From Begonia masoniana (lineage: Eukaryota > Streptophyta > Magnoliopsida > Cucurbitales > Begoniaceae): DNA of 64,000 nt. Location of the stretch: positions 21,167,228 to 21,231,227 of the forward strand of contig CM039502.1 of assembly GCA_022432975.1 (NCBI GenBank), written 5' to 3'. This document shows, piece after piece, positions 1 through 14,490 of this stretch. Both the position numbers and the translations under genes were made by a program. Each line of letters opens with the position of its first letter. The stretch's first letter is position 1. The notes beneath the pieces are model-generated. The model saw nothing but the letters and a program-made list of their open reading frames with translations, was not told where the DNA came from and did not search any database.

Positions 1-3000
1 CCGGCCGCAAGGCTTACAGTTCACCGGCCGCAAGGCTTACAGTTCACCGGCCGCAAGGCTTACAGTTCACCGGCCGCAAGGCTTACAGTTCACCGGCCGC
101 AAGGCTTACAGTTCACCGGCCGCAAGGCTTACAGTTCACCGGCCGCAAGGCTTACAGTTCACCGGCCGCAAGGCTTACAGTTCACCGGCCGCAAGGCTTA
201 CAGTTCACCGGCCGCAAGGCTTACAGTTCACCGGCCGCAAGGCTTACAGTTCACCGGCCGCAAGGCTTACAGTTCACCGGCCGCAAGGCTTACAGTTCAC
301 CGGCCGCAAGGCTTACAGTTCACCGGCCGCAAGGCTTACAGTTCACCGGCCGCAAGGCTTACAGTTCACCGGCCGCAAGGCTTACAGTTCACCGGCCGCA
401 AGGCTTACAGTTCACCGGCCGCAAGGCTTACAGTTCACCGGCCGCAAGGCTTACAGTTCACCGGCCGCAAGGCTTACAGTTCACCGGCCGCAAGGCTTAC
501 AGTTCACCGGCCGCAAGGCTTACAGTTCACCGGCCGCAAGGCTTACAGTTCACCGGCCGCAAGGCTTACAGTTCACCGGCCGCAAGGCTTACAGTTCACC
601 GGCCGCAAGGCTTACAGTTCACCGGCCGCAAGGCTTACAGTTCACCGGCCGCAAGGCTTACAGTTCACCGGCCGCAAGGCTTACAGTTCACCGGCCGCAA
701 GGCTTACAGTTCACCGGCCGCAAGGCTTACAGTTCACCGGCCGCAAGGCTTACAGTTCACCGGCCGCAAGGCTTACAGTTCACCGGCCGCAAGGCTTACA
801 GTTCACCGGCCGCAAGGCTTACAGTTCACCGGCCGCAAGGCTTACAGTTCACCGGCCGCAAGGCTTACAGTTCACCGGCCGCAAGGCTTACAGTTCACCG
901 GCCGCAAGGCTTACAGTTCACCGGCCGCAAGGCTTACAGTTCACCGGCCGCAAGGCTTACAGTTCACCGGCCGCAAGGCTTACAGTTCACCGGCCGCAAG
1001 GCTTACAGTTCACCGGCCGCAAGGCTTACAGTTCACCGGCCGCAAGGCTTACAGTTCACCGGCCGCAAGGCTTACAGTTCACCGGCCGCAAGGCTTACAG
1101 TTCACCGGCCGCAAGGCTTACAGTTCACCGGCCGCAAGGCTTACAGTTCACCGGCCGCAAGGCTTACAGTTCACCGGCCGCAAGGCTTACAGTTCACCGG
1201 CCGCAAGGCTTACAGTTCACCGGCCGCAAGGCTTACAGTTCACCGGCCGCAAGGCTTACAGTTCACCGGCCGCAAGGCTTACAGTTCACCGGCCGCAAGG
1301 CTTACAGTTCACCGGCCGCAAGGCTTACAGTTCACCGGCCGCAAGGCTTACAGTTCACCGGCCGCAAGGCTTACAGTTCACCGGCCGCAAGGCTTACAGT
1401 TCACCGGCCGCAAGGCTTACAGTTCACCGGCCGCAAGGCTTACAGTTCACCGGCCGCAAGGCTTACAGTTCACCGGCCGCAAGGCTTACAGTTCACCGGC
1501 CGCAAGGCTTACAGTTCACCGGCCGCAAGGCTTACAGTTCACCGGCCGCAAGGCTTACAGTTCACCGGCCGCAAGGCTTACAGTTCACCGGCCGCAAGGC
1601 TTACAGTTCACCGGCCGCAAGGCTTACAGTTCACCGGCCGCAAGGCTTACAGTTCACCGGCCGCAAGGCTTACAGTTCACCGGCCGCAAGGCTTACAGTT
1701 CACCGGCCGCAAGGCTTACAGTTCACCGGCCGCAAGGCTTACAGTTCACCGGCCGCAAGGCTTACAGTTCACCGGCCGCAAGGCTTACAGTTCACCGGCC
1801 GCAAGGCTTACAGTTCACCGGCCGCAAGGCTTACAGTTCACCGGCCGCAAGGCTTACAGTTCACCGGCCGCAAGGCTTACAGTTCACCGGCCGCAAGGCT
1901 TACAGTTCACCGGCCGCAAGGCTTACAGTTCACCGGCCGCAAGGCTTACAGTTCACCGGCCGCAAGGCTTACAGTTCACCGGCCGCAAGGCTTACAGTTC
2001 ACCGGCCGCAAGGCTTACAGTTCACCGGCCGCAAGGCTTACAGTTCACCGGCCGCAAGGCTTACAGTTCACCGGCCGCAAGGCTTACAGTTCACCGGCCG
2101 CAAGGCTTACAGTTCACCGGCCGCAAGGCTTACAGTTCACCGGCCGCAAGGCTTACAGTTCACCGGCCGCAAGGCTTACAGTTCACCGGCCGCAAGGCTT
2201 ACAGTTCACCGGCCGCAAGGCTTACAGTTCACCGGCCGCAAGGCTTACAGTTCACCGGCCGCAAGGCTTACAGTTCACCGGCCGCAAGGCTTACAGTTCA
2301 CCGGCCGCAAGGCTTACAGTTCACCGGCCGCAAGGCTTACAGTTCACCGGCCGCAAGGCTTACAGTTCACCGGCCGCAAGGCTTACAGTTCACCGGCCGC
2401 AAGGCTTACAGTTCACCGGCCGCAAGGCTTACAGTTCACCGGCCGCAAGGCTTACAGTTCACCGGCCGCAAGGCTTACAGTTCACCGGCCGCAAGGCTTA
2501 CAGTTCACCGGCCGCAAGGCTTACAGTTCACCGGCCGCAAGGCTTACAGTTCACCGGCCGCAAGGCTTACAGTTCACCGGCCGCAAGGCTTACAGTTCAC
2601 CGGCCGCAAGGCTTACAGTTCACCGGCCGCAAGGCTTACAGTTCACCGGCCGCAAGGCTTACAGTTCACCGGCCGCAAGGCTTACAGTTCACCGGCCGCA
2701 AGGCTTACAGTTCACCGGCCGCAAGGCTTACAGTTCACCGGCCGCAAGGCTTACAGTTCACCGGCCGCAAGGCTTACAGTTCACCGGCCGCAAGGCTTAC
2801 AGTTCACCGGCCGCAAGGCTTACAGTTCACCGGCCGCAAGGCTTACAGTTCACCGGCCGCAAGGCTTACAGTTCACCGGCCGCAAGGCTTACAGTTCACC
2901 GGCCGCAAGGCTTACAGTTCACCGGCCGCAAGGCTTACAGTTCACCGGCCGCAAGGCTTACAGTTCACCGGCCGCAAGGCTTACAGTTCACCGGCCGCAA

Positions 3001-3367
3001 GGCTTACAGTTCACCGGCCGCAAGGCTTACAGTTCACCGGCCGCAAGGCTTACAGTTCACCGGCCGCAAGGCTTACAGTTCACCGGCCGCAAGGCTTACA
3101 GTTCACCGGCCGCAAGGCTTACAGTTCACCGGCCGCAAGGCTTACAGTTCACCGGCCGCAAGGCTTACAGTTCACCGGCCGCAAGGCTTACAGTTCACCG
3201 GCCGCAAGGCTTACAGTTCACCGGCCGCAAGGCTTACAGTTCACCGGCCGCAAGGCTTACAGTTCACCGGCCGCAAGGCTTACAGTTCACCGGCCGCAAG
3301 GCTTACAGTTCACCGGCCGCAAGGCTTACAGTTCACCGGCCGCAAGGCTTACAGTTCACCGGCCGCA
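1..3367. repeat. 23-bp minisatellite array, 146 perfect copies plus a 9-bp partial
   Basis: The unit begins CCGGCCGCAAGGCTTACAGT and is 23 bp long. The phase is unbroken from base 1 to 3358, giving 146 full copies, and I see no variant unit. The array continues beyond the left edge. It has no open reading frame of interest and no spacers, so it is not CRISPR. The unit resembles the 24-bp unit at 46552-49938 (CACCGRYCGC-AA--GCTTAC is common to both). It runs directly into an LTR-like tail at 3365, so it is probably an array expanded inside an LTR. Confidence 0.97.
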
Positions 3368-3406
3368 GAGATCGATCGCTACCTATGTGCAGCGATCGAT
3401 CTCTGC
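3365..3406. other. Perfect 16-bp hairpin
   Basis: Arms GCAGAGATCGATCGCT (3365-3380) and AGCGATCGATCTCTGC (3391-3406) are exact reverse complements around a 10-nt loop. Most of the structure is repeated from about 3414 with an imperfect right arm. It lies at the position of the hairpin cluster in the related LTR at 15399-15790. Confidence 0.85.
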
Positions 3407-3655
3407 AGCAAGGCAGAGATCGATCGCTACCTATGTGCAGCGATCATGGGCAGCGACTGATCGCTGCCCTGATTTGTTTGGGTTGGACAGTTTTGTCCTC
3501 CCATCGAATTATAGTTTTAATTAAATATTTTAACTTTTATTTAAATATTTTAAGTTTTTATTTAATTGTTTTAAATATTTTAAAAGTTAGATTTAAATTC
3601 CAATTTCGATTTTGGTTTCGATTTCGGTTTAGGTTCCGCCTAGAGTTTAATTAAA
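3365..3655 (+). mobile_element. Degenerate gypsy LTR tail
   Basis: After the satellite come GCAGCGA/TCGCTGC palindromes, a TTTTGTCCTCCC-like segment, and a T-rich stretch ending in repeated 'ttccaatttcgattttgg'-type words and GGTTCCGCC. The same order (TCGCTGC/GCAGCG hairpins, CTGCCCTCCC, A/T-rich stretch, 'attccgatttcag', GATTCCGCATTAAG) occurs at 15710-15975, near the 3' end of the gypsy LTR 13508-16051. I infer a diverged relative of that LTR in plus orientation. The terminal TGTTACA is not visible; the (AT)n tract replaces the expected end. Confidence 0.6.
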
Positions 3656-3677
3656 GTTATTAGGATAAAAATAAAAT

Positions 3678-7015
<3,338 letters not shown>

Positions 7016-7924
7016 TTAGTACGGTGGGTGTGACGGCGCCGTCGCTTGTCTGGCTGCAGAAGCCCAGATCACATCGGAAGGAACGTGGCAACTGTACACG
7101 GGCATCGCGCACGACTCAACCGGAGCGTGCCCACCACTCTCTCCGCCTCCGGATACAGGTGGCGATTGACCTTCACCGGCTGAAACTGAGTTTCTAACCT
7201 CGTCTTCGTCCGACAGCCGATGATAGGAAGGGTTGTTAAAAGAAGCGGCTATCACAAACACCGTCCCGACTGCAACCAGTGATCCGGCGACTAAACCGCC
7301 GATGATCTGTCCTTGAGGGCCGGCAAGGGAAATGGTGAAGCCGTCGGGGACCGTGAACGACATCGTCTGAGGGAGGAGGGTGGCGGAAATCGATAAGATC
7401 TCGAACCGCCCGTGAAAGGTGATGATGGGTCCGGGAGTGCTCGATGGCTGCCGGAGACTTACATTAGCGACGGTTCCGGAGCCACTGAGGATGCAGAGAC
7501 CCATATTTTTCCGGCGAGAGAAATAGGAAATGGCTTCCACTACGTCGTTACCTCCCGTAACTTCAAGAATGTATGGGCTCATCGCAGGTTCCGAGTCTCG
7601 AGTTATGATAACGGGCGGTTTTGGTTTGTTTCTGGAACCAGGTGGGCGGCCCCTCGGGCGCCTCACGACTTCTAGAGTTGCTCCGTCGCCGGAGTTGAGC
7701 TCGGGATGTAATTTAGGCTCCATTATCCCGGCGACTGGTTGCCCACTGCTTCGACTGGCGTCGTCTTCTTCTGAAGTTTGACATTCTCTAACTGCGGAGA
7801 GGGGGAAGGAATTGGAAAACGGAATGGTCTGTAGCTGCGGTTGGTTATGGTGGCTATGGCGGTGGTGAAGCTTAGAGAAGATGTTCTGAGCTTCATTCTT
7901 TAGCTGCGCGTAGTCATCTTTCAT
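7016..7924 (-). CDS. AT-hook motif nuclear-localized (AHL) protein, Clade-A / Type-I
   Basis: A 302-residue single-exon protein. It has a low-complexity N-terminus with a His/Gln-rich stretch (about residues 20-32), one AT-hook with core RGRPPG at 91-96 followed by SRNKPKPP (Type-I hook), and a PPC/DUF296 domain at about 113-230. The domain includes the conserved GRFEIL at 172-177 and the segment GPQGQIIGG. A Ser/Gly-rich tail ends in PPY. AHL proteins bind AT-rich minor groove in the nucleus and form oligomers through the PPC domain to repress or tune growth genes. Clade-A members lack introns, which fits the single exon. The tail (QSPPVSGGGE, YSCH, DVIWA) reminds me of the AHL17/AHL28 subgroup of Arabidopsis, but I cannot confirm this without a tree. 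The start ATG at 7924 is the first in frame and gives the usual MK(D/G)-(D/E)Y beginning. This is the only likely functional host gene in the window. Confidence 0.93.
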   Translation of the reverse strand: MKDDYAQLKNEAQNIFSKLHHRHSHHNQPQLQTIPFSNSFPLSAVRECQTSEEDDASRSSGQPVAGIMEPKLHPELNSGDGATLEVVRRPRGRPPGSRNKPKPPVIITRDSEPAMSPYILEVTGGNDVVEAISYFSRRKNMGLCILSGSGTVANVSLRQPSSTPGPIITFHGRFEILSISATLLPQTMSFTVPDGFTISLAGPQGQIIGGLVAGSLVAVGTVFVIAASFNNPSYHRLSDEDEVRNSVSAGEGQSPPVSGGGESGGHAPVESCAMPVYSCHVPSDVIWASAARQATAPSHPPY

Positions 7925-8420
7925 GGTTTCTCTCTATCACCTTTTCCCGATCCCCTCAATTTTCCCTTAAAACCAGCTGTAGCTAAGCTGCACCATCTGT
8001 AAGCCGTGGATGGAGAGAGAGGACAGGGAGAAGCTGGTGAAAGGGTTTTCGATTTGTATACAATGATATGATCTAGTCGGTGGAACTGAAAGGAGGTGAG
8101 AGAGAGAGAGAGTAAAGAGGGTGGGTGAGCTTCGAAACCAAGTAAAGACTAATGGCGCCGCTGGTTGGAAGAACGGTAGGGTCCACCGCACACATCAAGC
8201 TTGCTGAGTTAAAGAGAGGATGGCAGTGAGATTTGGAGTCCCCTTTATGTCTGGCCAGACTTTTTACCAAGTTCTGGTTTTAGGGCAAAGGGGAAGGAAC
8301 GACAGCCTCTCTCTCTCTCTCTGTCTAGTATCTATCTTCTCTCTCTTGCTGGGTAGGTAGGTCTAATCCTAGAGCCTAGACTGGACTGGATCGCTTCCTT
8401 TGACAAGTAGTAGAATTCAC
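7925..8420 (-). promoter_or_regulatory. AHL 5' leader and proximal promoter with GA/CT tracts
   Basis: Upstream of the AHL start (higher coordinates) lie two GA/CT tracts: AGAGAGAGAGAG at about 8098-8112 and CTCTCTCTCTCTCT at about 8310-8350. GA-rich elements are known targets of plant BPC (GAGA-binding) factors; that they act here is inference. No strong TATA box is evident. A weak candidate is CATAAA on the minus strand near 8245. Confidence 0.45.
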
Positions 8421-9544
8421 TTACGAGAAGGAACAGAATTCAACCTGTTCAAACTTGTACCATCTCCCAAAAGCTTGCTTTTTTCAGCCAACTTCATCAT
8501 TTTTGCTTTGATCGCTCCTTTTTCCCTCCATCTTTATCTTTCTGCCCAATCTAGCTCCTGACAATGTTTGTCTTCTTACGTCACTTTATTTTAATTTTTA
8601 AGTGAATTTTTTTTGACAATTTTTTCCAGCTCGTAATAAACTACATCAATAGTTCATGAAATAGAAATAAGGAGACATAAATAGTGGATATAACCAGGTA
8701 GGTATGATTTAGGACAAACGCTATTTAGAACTAACGTTTATGATTATTTAAAAATTAAATCTTAAATTATTATTTTTTAAAATTTTAACTTTCAACTTTC
8801 AACTTTCTACTAGTAATTTAGATCTTATAGTCAAAATTATCTATTAAATTGAGCAAATATATTATGTTTTCTATTTAATTAATTATTTTAACTTGTTTTC
8901 TAATCTCTCCGGTTAATCCGATTTCGAATGCGATCTATCATCTATCTAACTCAACCACTCGTCTGTCCTTTCCTCTTCCGACTCATTGAACGAATTACAA
9001 CATCATAAATTGATTATGATCTAAAGTGGTCTCAGTCTTCAATAACAACCTTACCCCTCCCCCAACTTTTTAAAGTTTATTTTAACTCGAATTTTAGTTG
9101 TATAAAGTCGGATCTTCTATATCAATATTAAGATTTTATGTTTTCTCTATATATTAAATATTTTAATCGAAAAATTCAATTTTACCTTGATTTTTTATTA
9201 GTGAATTTCCTATATACCAGTAGTTTTTTCTCCGAAAGAATTTTTTACGTAAATCTTAGTGTCACTGTGTTGCTGGGTTTATTTTCTTTTTTTGATTATT
9301 GGCGTTTGATTCTCAAGAATTAATATCATAGTGAAGTTGAAGGTTTCCGATGATCAAGTTTTGATTTAGTAAAGGTATCGAATAATTAGGGTTTGCAATT
9401 TTGTGAAATTGCAATTTAATTAAAAAAATTAATTTAAAAAAACGTAAAAGTCAATTTAAACATCAAAGTATAACTTTTATTTGAAATAACTCTTAAACTA
9501 AAAATTTTAACAACAAAAACCTTAAACTATTCAAAATATAACAA
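8421..9544. other. AT-rich intergenic region between the AHL promoter and the MULE
   Basis: I see no gene or clear repeat. The short open frame at 9138-9323 is hydrophobic by base composition only. 9420-9545 is A-rich and may include the outermost, poorly conserved part of the MULE terminus, whose edge I cannot fix. Confidence 0.5.
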
Positions 9545-9990
9545 ATAAAACCCTGGCAAGGCCGATCTAAATGGAATGACCCTCCAATTTGTCTAGTGCT
9601 TACATGGCACTGGACATATTGGGTCGGAGGGTCGATATAGGGGTGGAGACCCCGTCGTTCAACTTGCACCGCACGTGACCCGAATTGGCCCCACGTTTCC
9701 TACCTCTTCTTTTTCAAGGTTCTCAAGAACGGCGAGTCAACACCGTGGATCAGCCCCCGGTTCTCAAAATGAGGTATCAGAACGGCGGGTTGCCGCCCCA
9801 GCGAGATCACCGATTCTCAAAACTCATTTTACAGACGGGGGGCCAATTCAGGGCGATGACCCCCCGTTCTCATACCTCATTTTAGAACAGGGGGGCGATT
9901 AAGGGAGGTGACCCCCCATTGTCAAAATTAATGTTGAGAACCGGTCACTGCCCCGAATCGGGGGGCCGATCCCCGACTCTATATAAGGAA
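9545..9990 (+). repeat. MULE left terminal inverted repeat
   Basis: Inverted relative of 35820-36340. It contains repeated modules of CCCCCGTTCTCA and its inverse (for example near 9755-9770, 9805-9820, 9860-9890 and 9905-9920) separated by GCGATGACC-like words. It ends in a TATA box that faces the interior. Confidence 0.75.
9980..9987 (+). promoter_or_regulatory. TATA box of the MULE left terminus
   Basis: TATATAAG followed by GAACCGACCCCTCATTCTCACC. The right terminus, read inward, has the same TATATAAG followed by GAAACACCCCTATTCTCACC. The two termini therefore carry matching inward promoters. Confidence 0.7.
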
Positions 9991-10192
9991 CCGACCCCTC
10001 ATTCTCACCCATCGTTGCTGAAAAACTCGATTTTCACTCAGCCCCCTGCGATTCCAAACCAAAATCAAACCATTTCACACCCCCATAATTGTTTTCTTCA
10101 AAAATCAGCAAAAGAAATGCTACAAATCCGAGTCATAAATCATCTAAATCACCAAATCCCAAATTCAACCTAAATCCCCAAATTTTCTTCAA

Positions 10193-11379
10193 ATGACTCC
10201 CAACTTGGTGATTAAACGAAATGTTGCCCCGTCACAAGGAGGTCTGTCACAAGGTGGCCCGACCGAACATGCTTCGTCAAATTTCTTATCATTTTCACAA
10301 GGAGGACTATCTCAAGGGGGTCCAAAAAACAAGGCACAGTCGTCACAATGTGCTCCGGCTCAAGCACAACGATTTCCCGTTGGGTATGTTTCGAGTGAAT
10401 TTCGAAATCAAATGTAACAAGAGCAGTTTGAGCGAGATATGACAAACCGCTCGGTTATTCATTTGAAAACAATCAATTTTAGAGGGTGTGAGTCGTTGCA
10501 TATAAAATAGATGAGAGGTGATCACTGCAATCGAATTGTTCACTTGTTTTATGCGAACTTGACCTCTACCGAGAGGGTAGGATGTTTGAAGACATACATC
10601 CTTGGTACAGAGATTGTTGTACCTCCAAAGTCAGTTAATGAATTGCTCGGATTTGCCGAAAAAAGGAATGATGTGGAGAGATACTACCATGCTTCCCGAG
10701 ATTGCGATTTTTTAAGACCTGTTGAGGAACTTGACTTCGTTAGATAAATTCATCGAAATGTCAACAGCGGAGGATTCATGAAGCCAAAATTCAAGGATTT
10801 GAACGTCAGAGCTCAGATTTTCACAATCTGATAACTCACACCATTCTACCTTGGGATTGACATAGAGATATCGTAAGCTGCATGGATCTCTATGTGGTGG
10901 AGAAGTTGTACAACGGGAAGATGTTCGACCCGAACTTCGTAATTTTAAGTCACATGCATAAGATCGGTCGGACATGCAACAAGAATTTACAGTACGACAC
11001 GTTGATACATAATATCATCAAGCGAACTCGGGTTCAGCTACCGATTGGAGAACAGCTGAGAACATAAAGATCCAACAATATATTTGACAAACTTCATTGG
11101 ATTCGAATGGGCGTAGTTGAAGTCGACGGAACTTAGGTATTCAAGGGAGATCAAGGGGCTTCCACCTCTACAGATGTTCCTATAGAGGACGCTCATACTC
11201 GGTCATTGTCCCCTCATACGGCTAGTAGGTGAAACAGGATAGAGCAGAGACTGGATTTCCTCGTAGGCAGAGTCGAGAAGCTCACCGTGACACAGAGAGA
11301 ACTAGCTGAGTCCCACATAGAGATGAAGAATTTCCTCATGGATTGGGTAGGGCAAGACGACGACGATGTCTCACTGTAG
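10193..11379 (+). pseudogene. MULE accessory gene encoding a putative plant transposon domain protein, broken
   Basis: Reading starts at ATG 10193 with an N-terminal region containing two copies of SQGGLSQGGP. It continues in the same frame through TAA (10415-10417) and TAG (10508-10510) into a domain with HLFYANL, then YILGTEIVVPPKSVNELLGF. After TAA (10745-10747) the frame shifts, and the family-like remainder (FDPNFVILSHMHKIG, then a C-terminal coiled-coil-like VGRVEKLTVTQRELAESH) ends at TAG 11377-11379. The FYANL-x-VxGxxVxFxxxxxNxxLG pattern is what I know from the putative plant transposon protein domain (Pfam PF20167), common in MULE and retroelement accessory ORFs. It lies about 205 bp after the left TATA box. 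The cellular function of this family is not established. At least three stops and one frameshift make it dead. Confidence 0.65.
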
Positions 11380-11894
11380 TTTAGTTTATGTTTTGTATTT
11401 CATTTTATGTACTTTACTTTATGTTTGTATTTTAGTTTATGCTACGAGTATTATGATTGTACTTTAGTTTATACTATGTGGTGCATGGTTGTACTTTACT
11501 TTATAACTGTACTTGAGTGATACTTAATTATCTGAAACAGACTGTTGGTTATAAAATTATGATTTGAATATACAGAAATTGTTTGAAGTTAGCTATGAGG
11601 AGTCATAAAACAGAGGAAACCCTGCCCATTTTTACAATTTTATTTTACAACATTACACAGTATAATAAATACATAAAGTACAGCCCTAATAGTCATAAAT
11701 TTCTACCTCTACTGTATGTAGAAGATTTCTACACATAATGAAAACTATATTAGACAATAATGAAATTGTATTTATGAGTGAAATGTGTTGACATGTACCT
11801 GCATCCTATCAAATGTGTGAAAATTCATAAATGCGTGGAAATTCATAAATGTGTTTTGCAAAGCAGAAGCAGAAGTAGCACCTGAAGTGAATCC
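11380..11894. other. Spacer between the convergent MULE genes
   Basis: AT-rich 3' ends of the two convergent genes. 11380-11530 repeats words like TTTAGTTTATG and GTACTTTA. No gene or structured element seen. Confidence 0.6.
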
Positions 11895-13507
11895 TCAGTT
11901 AAGACAAGTGCGACTAATACTATTATGCCCTTGACGCCGACATATATCACACGACATGGTTGAGTTCTTCTTGGTAATTGTCAAATTTGGCGGTTCATCG
12001 ACATCTCACACTGTTTTCTTCTTCAGCTTACCAGGCTGGCGTTTTCTTTTGAGCAGAAGGATTGGGTTCATATTTTGTCCGGGCGGCCACATGTGTTGGC
12101 CGGTAAGGGGATTAATGAAATTTGAGTACATCTGCGGATAAGTTCTCCAATTATAGTATTGATGAATGTAATTTTTTGGTGTTATTCTCATGAATTGAAT
12201 GCATGAATGAAATGGAAACATAGAATTCCAATAAGCTCCAACTTGTAACAGTTGAACACATATGTATTCATCATGTCGACAACATATTGTAGAAGTTCTC
12301 CAATTATAGTATTGATGAATGTAATTTTTTGGTGTTATTCTCATGACTTGAATGCATGAATGAAATGGAAACATAGAATTCCAATAAGCTCCAACTTGTA
12401 ACAGTTGAACACATATGTATTCATCATGTCGACAACATATTGTTCGTTGTCATTGCTGACCTCAACTCGTGCAACCCCGGAAAAAATAGCACTCTAATTT
12501 CGAGCTATACGTTTTAGGTTTACAAGCTTTTTTCTTATCTAGAGACACAAGATGTCTGTTGACGAGGCCAGCTTCTAATATTGGGATCATTTCGAAAATG
12601 GTCAGAATCGGTTTGTCCCTGACTGGTAATAGAACTGCATTAAATGACTCATATAAATTGTTTAATCCCAGCTCACACTTAGGAATCAAAGAAAATGCAC
12701 GACTAGCCCAATATCTAAGGTCTGTGCCTCGAAGATATGCGTGTGCATCGGGGTTAATCTGATGTAAGTTCCTCATTTCCCTCTCGAAATGAAAAGTGTG
12801 GTTGCTCTGGTTGCATTTCACATTGCATCTCTGTATACTCTCTCTCAAAATTGGTTTTGAAATTTGCGTATATATGCCAAAGGTAATAGCGATGTTTGGC
12901 TAACGATAATTTTTGTTTGCATAGCGGGCAGCAACCACTGATATTTGAAAGAACAACAAAGTCAACATAAAATAATATAACTACTACAATGCCCCAATAA
13001 TTGAAAGAACAATTAGAAATGCATTATACCTTTTGTCGATCAGAAACAAATGTCCATCAGCATCCCGATTCAGTCTGTATGTCTTCCTTCAATAATTTCA
13101 AAAATCACGCCGTGAGTCCATACATCGGATTCCACATTGGCAACAGCAACGAGATATATTTCATCATTGCCATCAATGCTGACAGCTATCAATAATTGAC
13201 CTGGACAGAAACCCTTTAGATGACAATCATCCAAACATATAATAGGTCTACCACACTGCAGCAAATCTGTCTTGTAAGTAGCCATACACATACATTTTTT
13301 CGAATACACATGACTCATTATCGACAGAGCCCACCCAAGTAAGTATGTAGGCCCAATGTGCTACTCGGATTTGATCTACGAATTTTTTATGCGCACGACC
13401 ATTATAGCTTGTATTATTCGTCCCTCTTCCCTTTATTAAGTTTTCGAGTTTCACTTCTTATTCTTCTGGCAAGACTTGGTATAATGTTGACATTCAAATC
13501 ATTTCTC
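11895..13507 (-). pseudogene. MULE transposase, catalytic and C-terminal part
   Basis: Minus-strand fragments in several frames. 13507-13248 matches the region before the catalytic core. 13318-13070 has GRPIICLDDCHLKG (first catalytic Asp of the DDE-type MULE transposase at about 13229-13231), then PGQLLIAVSIDGNDEIY. 12848-12462 has NLYESFNAVLLPVRDKPILT. 12374-12006 has HQYYNWRTYP, then MWPPGQNMNPILLLKRKRQP. Past a TGA stop at 12006-12008, a terminal zinc-knuckle-like CDICRRQGH ends at the stop 11895-11897. The order matches MuDR/MULE transposases. The gene carries frameshifts, an in-frame stop and a 153-bp tandem duplication. The N-terminal part continues on the far side of the gypsy insertion at 33648. 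Confidence 0.82.
12141..12443. repeat. 153-bp tandem duplication inside the MULE transposase
   Basis: The segment starting AGTTCTCCAATTATAGTATT occurs at 12141 and again at 12294, with almost no differences (for example GAATTGAATG versus GACTTGAATG). 153 is a multiple of three, so the protein repeats a 51-residue segment around the SWIM-finger to C-terminal region without a frameshift. Confidence 0.95.
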
Positions 13508-13862
13508 TGTAATATCCGGTTTGTACGGACCTTTTATTATATTATTATTATTATTATTATTGGCGTTTTTGTATCTATGTCAAATCAGGTCCGTTTTACA
13601 AAAAGAAAGCGTCATTACGATTCTAACGAATAATAAGAATTTTAAGGAATTTACGAGAATTTTCAGAGATCAAACGCTATATTCCGAGTAAATACACTTT
13701 TCGTAGCGTAAAAGACGTTCTCGTAAAAATAGGAAACGAGGTCCGAATCGCGAACGGACAGTCTTAATAGAGCCCTGGTAATGAATGGGAATCATTGGCA
13801 AAATATGGAGTTTTCGAGAATCCGAATCGTTGGACGATTAACGAAACGAACGACGAAATCAA

Positions 13863-13870
13863 TATAAAAA
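13863..13870 (+). promoter_or_regulatory. Likely LTR TATA box
   Basis: TATAAAAA about 355 bp into the LTR, ahead of a pyrimidine-rich then GC-rich leader. The 3' LTR copy has TATAAAAC. Confidence 0.5.
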
Positions 13871-14480
13871 TCAAAGAAGGGCAAAACGGTAATTTGTAAA
13901 ATCAATTTTATAAAACATCACAAATTCTTTCTCTCCCTCACTTTCTCTCTTTTCTCCTCTGGCGTTCACGAACAGAGAGCATTCTCTCCCTCGCGGCCGC
14001 CGACGATCCTTCGACTTCCGACCTCCGTTCTCCTCCGTTTCTCCTCCGTTCCTCGTCATTTCTTCTCCTCTCGCTACCCTCGGTATGTAGCCCCAATCTC
14101 TGAGCGTTTATTTTGAGTTTTCGGTTCGATTTAGGGTTAGGGTTTCAATTAGGGTTTCGACGAAAAACGCGAATTAGGGTTCGTAATTAATAGGTTAGCC
14201 TTGATTAAGTATATATCGAACGTATTGGACGTTATTGGACGAAGATAAACCAATTTGTAAAAAAGTATAAATTATAGAATTTTTGGGTTTTCGAAAATAA
14301 CTCGTAATATGGATTTCCAGATTTATCGAGCGTTGTGTCGTTGTTTAAAAGCTTCGATTTGTTAAATTAAGGATTTTATTAGTTTGGACATTTAATCGTT
14401 TAAATTGGGTTTAACGACAAATATCGTGTTTTACCTCAGACACGCGACTCCAGTGGACGAAGCTTGAGATCCAGCGCACT

Positions 14481-14490
14481 CAAGGTAAGT
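14481..14490 (+). promoter_or_regulatory. Splice-donor-like site in the LTR leader
   Basis: CAAG|GTAAGT followed by TCTCGTGACT. The same site is kept in the 3' LTR (31417-31426), and the LTR at the right window edge has CAG|GTAAGTTCTCGTGA (63978-63991). Acceptor-like TTTTATAG lies just before the gag ATG at 16202. A leader intron is inference. Confidence 0.45.

Noticed and set aside
1..3367. CRISPR-like array
   Set aside because: Units are back to back with no unique spacers, in a plant genome; it is a minisatellite. The same holds for 46552-49938 and 54366-56132.
9675..10173. Short open frames in the MULE left terminus
   Set aside because: They lie in the terminal repeat and before or around the TATA box, have no domain and are not conserved in the other terminus.
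14129..14170. Telomere-like TTTAGGGTTAGGGTTT
   Set aside because: Only two or three degenerate units in an LTR leader, repeated at the same place in the 3' LTR. At most a telo-box; not an interstitial telomere.
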